Shown here piece by piece: positions 6,197 through 6,381 of a stretch of 6,381 bases of DNA; position 1 is the stretch's first letter, and each line of letters begins with the position of its first letter. The notes below the pieces were generated by a model. It was not told where the DNA came from. It searched no databases and was given only the letters and a program-made list of their open reading frames with translations. The DNA is from an uncultured Clostridia bacterium (GTDB taxonomy: Bacteria > Bacillota > Clostridia > UMGS1810). Both the position numbers and the translations under genes were made by a program. The stretch lies in NCBI GenBank assembly GCA_905210855.1, contig CAJLYL010000086.1, forward strand, positions 1-6,381. Reading direction: 5' to 3'.

Positions 6197-6230
6197 ATGC
6201 CTTGTCTCGTTTGAGACAGGGTATTTTTTT
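6197..6230 (+). terminator. Leader attenuator terminator upstream of the uracil permease gene
   Basis: ATGCCTTGTCTC (6197-6208) pairs with GAGACAGGGTAT (6213-6224) across a GTTT loop, 12 bp with two G-U pairs, followed by TTTTTT to 6230. It lies 44 nt before the start codon and well downstream of the promoter, so it is an attenuator and not the end of an upstream gene. Its 5' arm contains CCTTGTC (6200-6206), which can alternatively pair with GGCAAGG (6164-6170). Confidence 0.85.
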
Positions 6231-6274
6231 AGGCATCATATATCAAAAAAATAATCATTGGAGGATTTTTGAAA

Positions 6275-6381
6275 ATGAAGTTGATTTATGATGTTGAAGA
6301 CAAGCCGAAATTCGGCGCGCTGGTCGTATTTGCGATTCAGCAGCTGCTCGCAATTATGGCGGCAACACTCGTTGTGCCGGT
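6275..6381 (+). CDS. Uracil permease-like NCS2 family transporter, N-terminus only
   Basis: Thirty-five codons are readable from ATG 6275 before the window ends. The protein begins MKLIYDVEDKPKFGALVVFA and continues IQQLLAIMAATLVVPV. This matches the conserved N-terminus of uracil permeases (UraA/PyrP) of the NCS2 nucleobase:cation symporters: a YDVxDKP lead, then the first membrane helix with QxLLAxxAATxxVP. The protein would import uracil across the cytoplasmic membrane. GGAGG (6260-6264) is 10 nt upstream; an in-frame TTG at 6269 would be too close. Xanthine permeases are related, but the N-terminus and the PyrR-like leader favour uracil. Confidence 0.82.
   Translation, partial: MKLIYDVEDKPKFGALVVFAIQQLLAIMAATLVVP

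Larger units (their letters stand above)
5920..6274. other. Divergent intergenic region with two promoters and an attenuator leader
   Basis: This spacer contains no convincing gene. From left to right it holds the aminotransferase RBS and promoter (to 5981), an AT-mixed stretch with a 12-bp palindrome (6024-6035), the permease promoter (6096-6124), a PyrR-like hairpin (6141-6170), an attenuator (6197-6230), and the permease RBS GGAGG (6260-6264). The open frames crossing it are antisense extensions of the aminotransferase or lack an RBS. Confidence 0.7.

Noticed and set aside
6131..6240. Purine (guanine/adenine) riboswitch in the permease leader
   Set aside because: I do not see the three-way junction with its conserved junction sequences or the two pairing loops; the single bulged hairpin plus terminator fits a PyrR-type attenuator better.
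1..6381. CRISPR array, insertion sequence, prophage or tRNA
   Set aside because: No regularly spaced repeats, transposase or integrase motifs, terminal inverted repeats or cloverleaf-like sequences were seen on either strand.

Overview
The window looks like a chromosomal segment from a low-to-medium GC Firmicute, most likely a gut-type clostridium (Oscillospirales/Lachnospirales-like). The evidence is AT-rich intergenic spacers, GGAGG-type ribosome binding sites, sigma-A-like promoters (several with extended -10 TGn), a SEDS-type RodA, a DUF5685-like protein, and an attenuated uracil permease leader. I see no insertion sequence, phage gene, CRISPR array, tRNA or rRNA. The taxonomic call is inference from gene content.

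Layout. Bases 1-1093 (minus) hold a nearly complete rodA, the peptidoglycan glycosyltransferase of elongation, cut by the window edge after 364 codons. A divergent promoter region (1094-1286) separates it from a tightly packed plus-strand operon (1287-3715) of four genes: a DUF5685-like protein, a J-domain protein with a TPR-like module and a cysteine-rich tail, a small multi-spanning membrane protein, and a VOC-fold protein. Gaps are 7, -10 and 2 nt. A separate plus-strand gene (3820-4677) encodes a sugar phosphate isomerase/epimerase-type TIM barrel. It converges on a PLP-dependent aminotransferase (4735-5919, minus), with a bidirectional intrinsic terminator between them. The 355-base spacer 5920-6274 holds the aminotransferase promoter, a 12-bp palindrome, and the promoter and leader of a uracil permease-like gene that begins at 6275 and runs off the right edge.

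Two parts deserve attention. The first is the DUF5685 / J-protein / membrane protein cluster. Its first protein carries two DDxxD motifs reminiscent of class I isoprenoid-diphosphate enzymes plus a CxxC...CxxH set. Its second has a J-domain, linker and cysteine-rich tail layout that recalls eukaryotic cysteine string proteins. Together they suggest an uncharacterised, possibly membrane-associated chaperone/metal or lipid-related module. The second is the uracil permease leader. It can be read as a complete attenuator: promoter, PyrR-like hairpin, alternative antiterminator pairing, 12-bp terminator stem with a T-run, then the RBS and start. This predicts pyrimidine-dependent control of uracil uptake.
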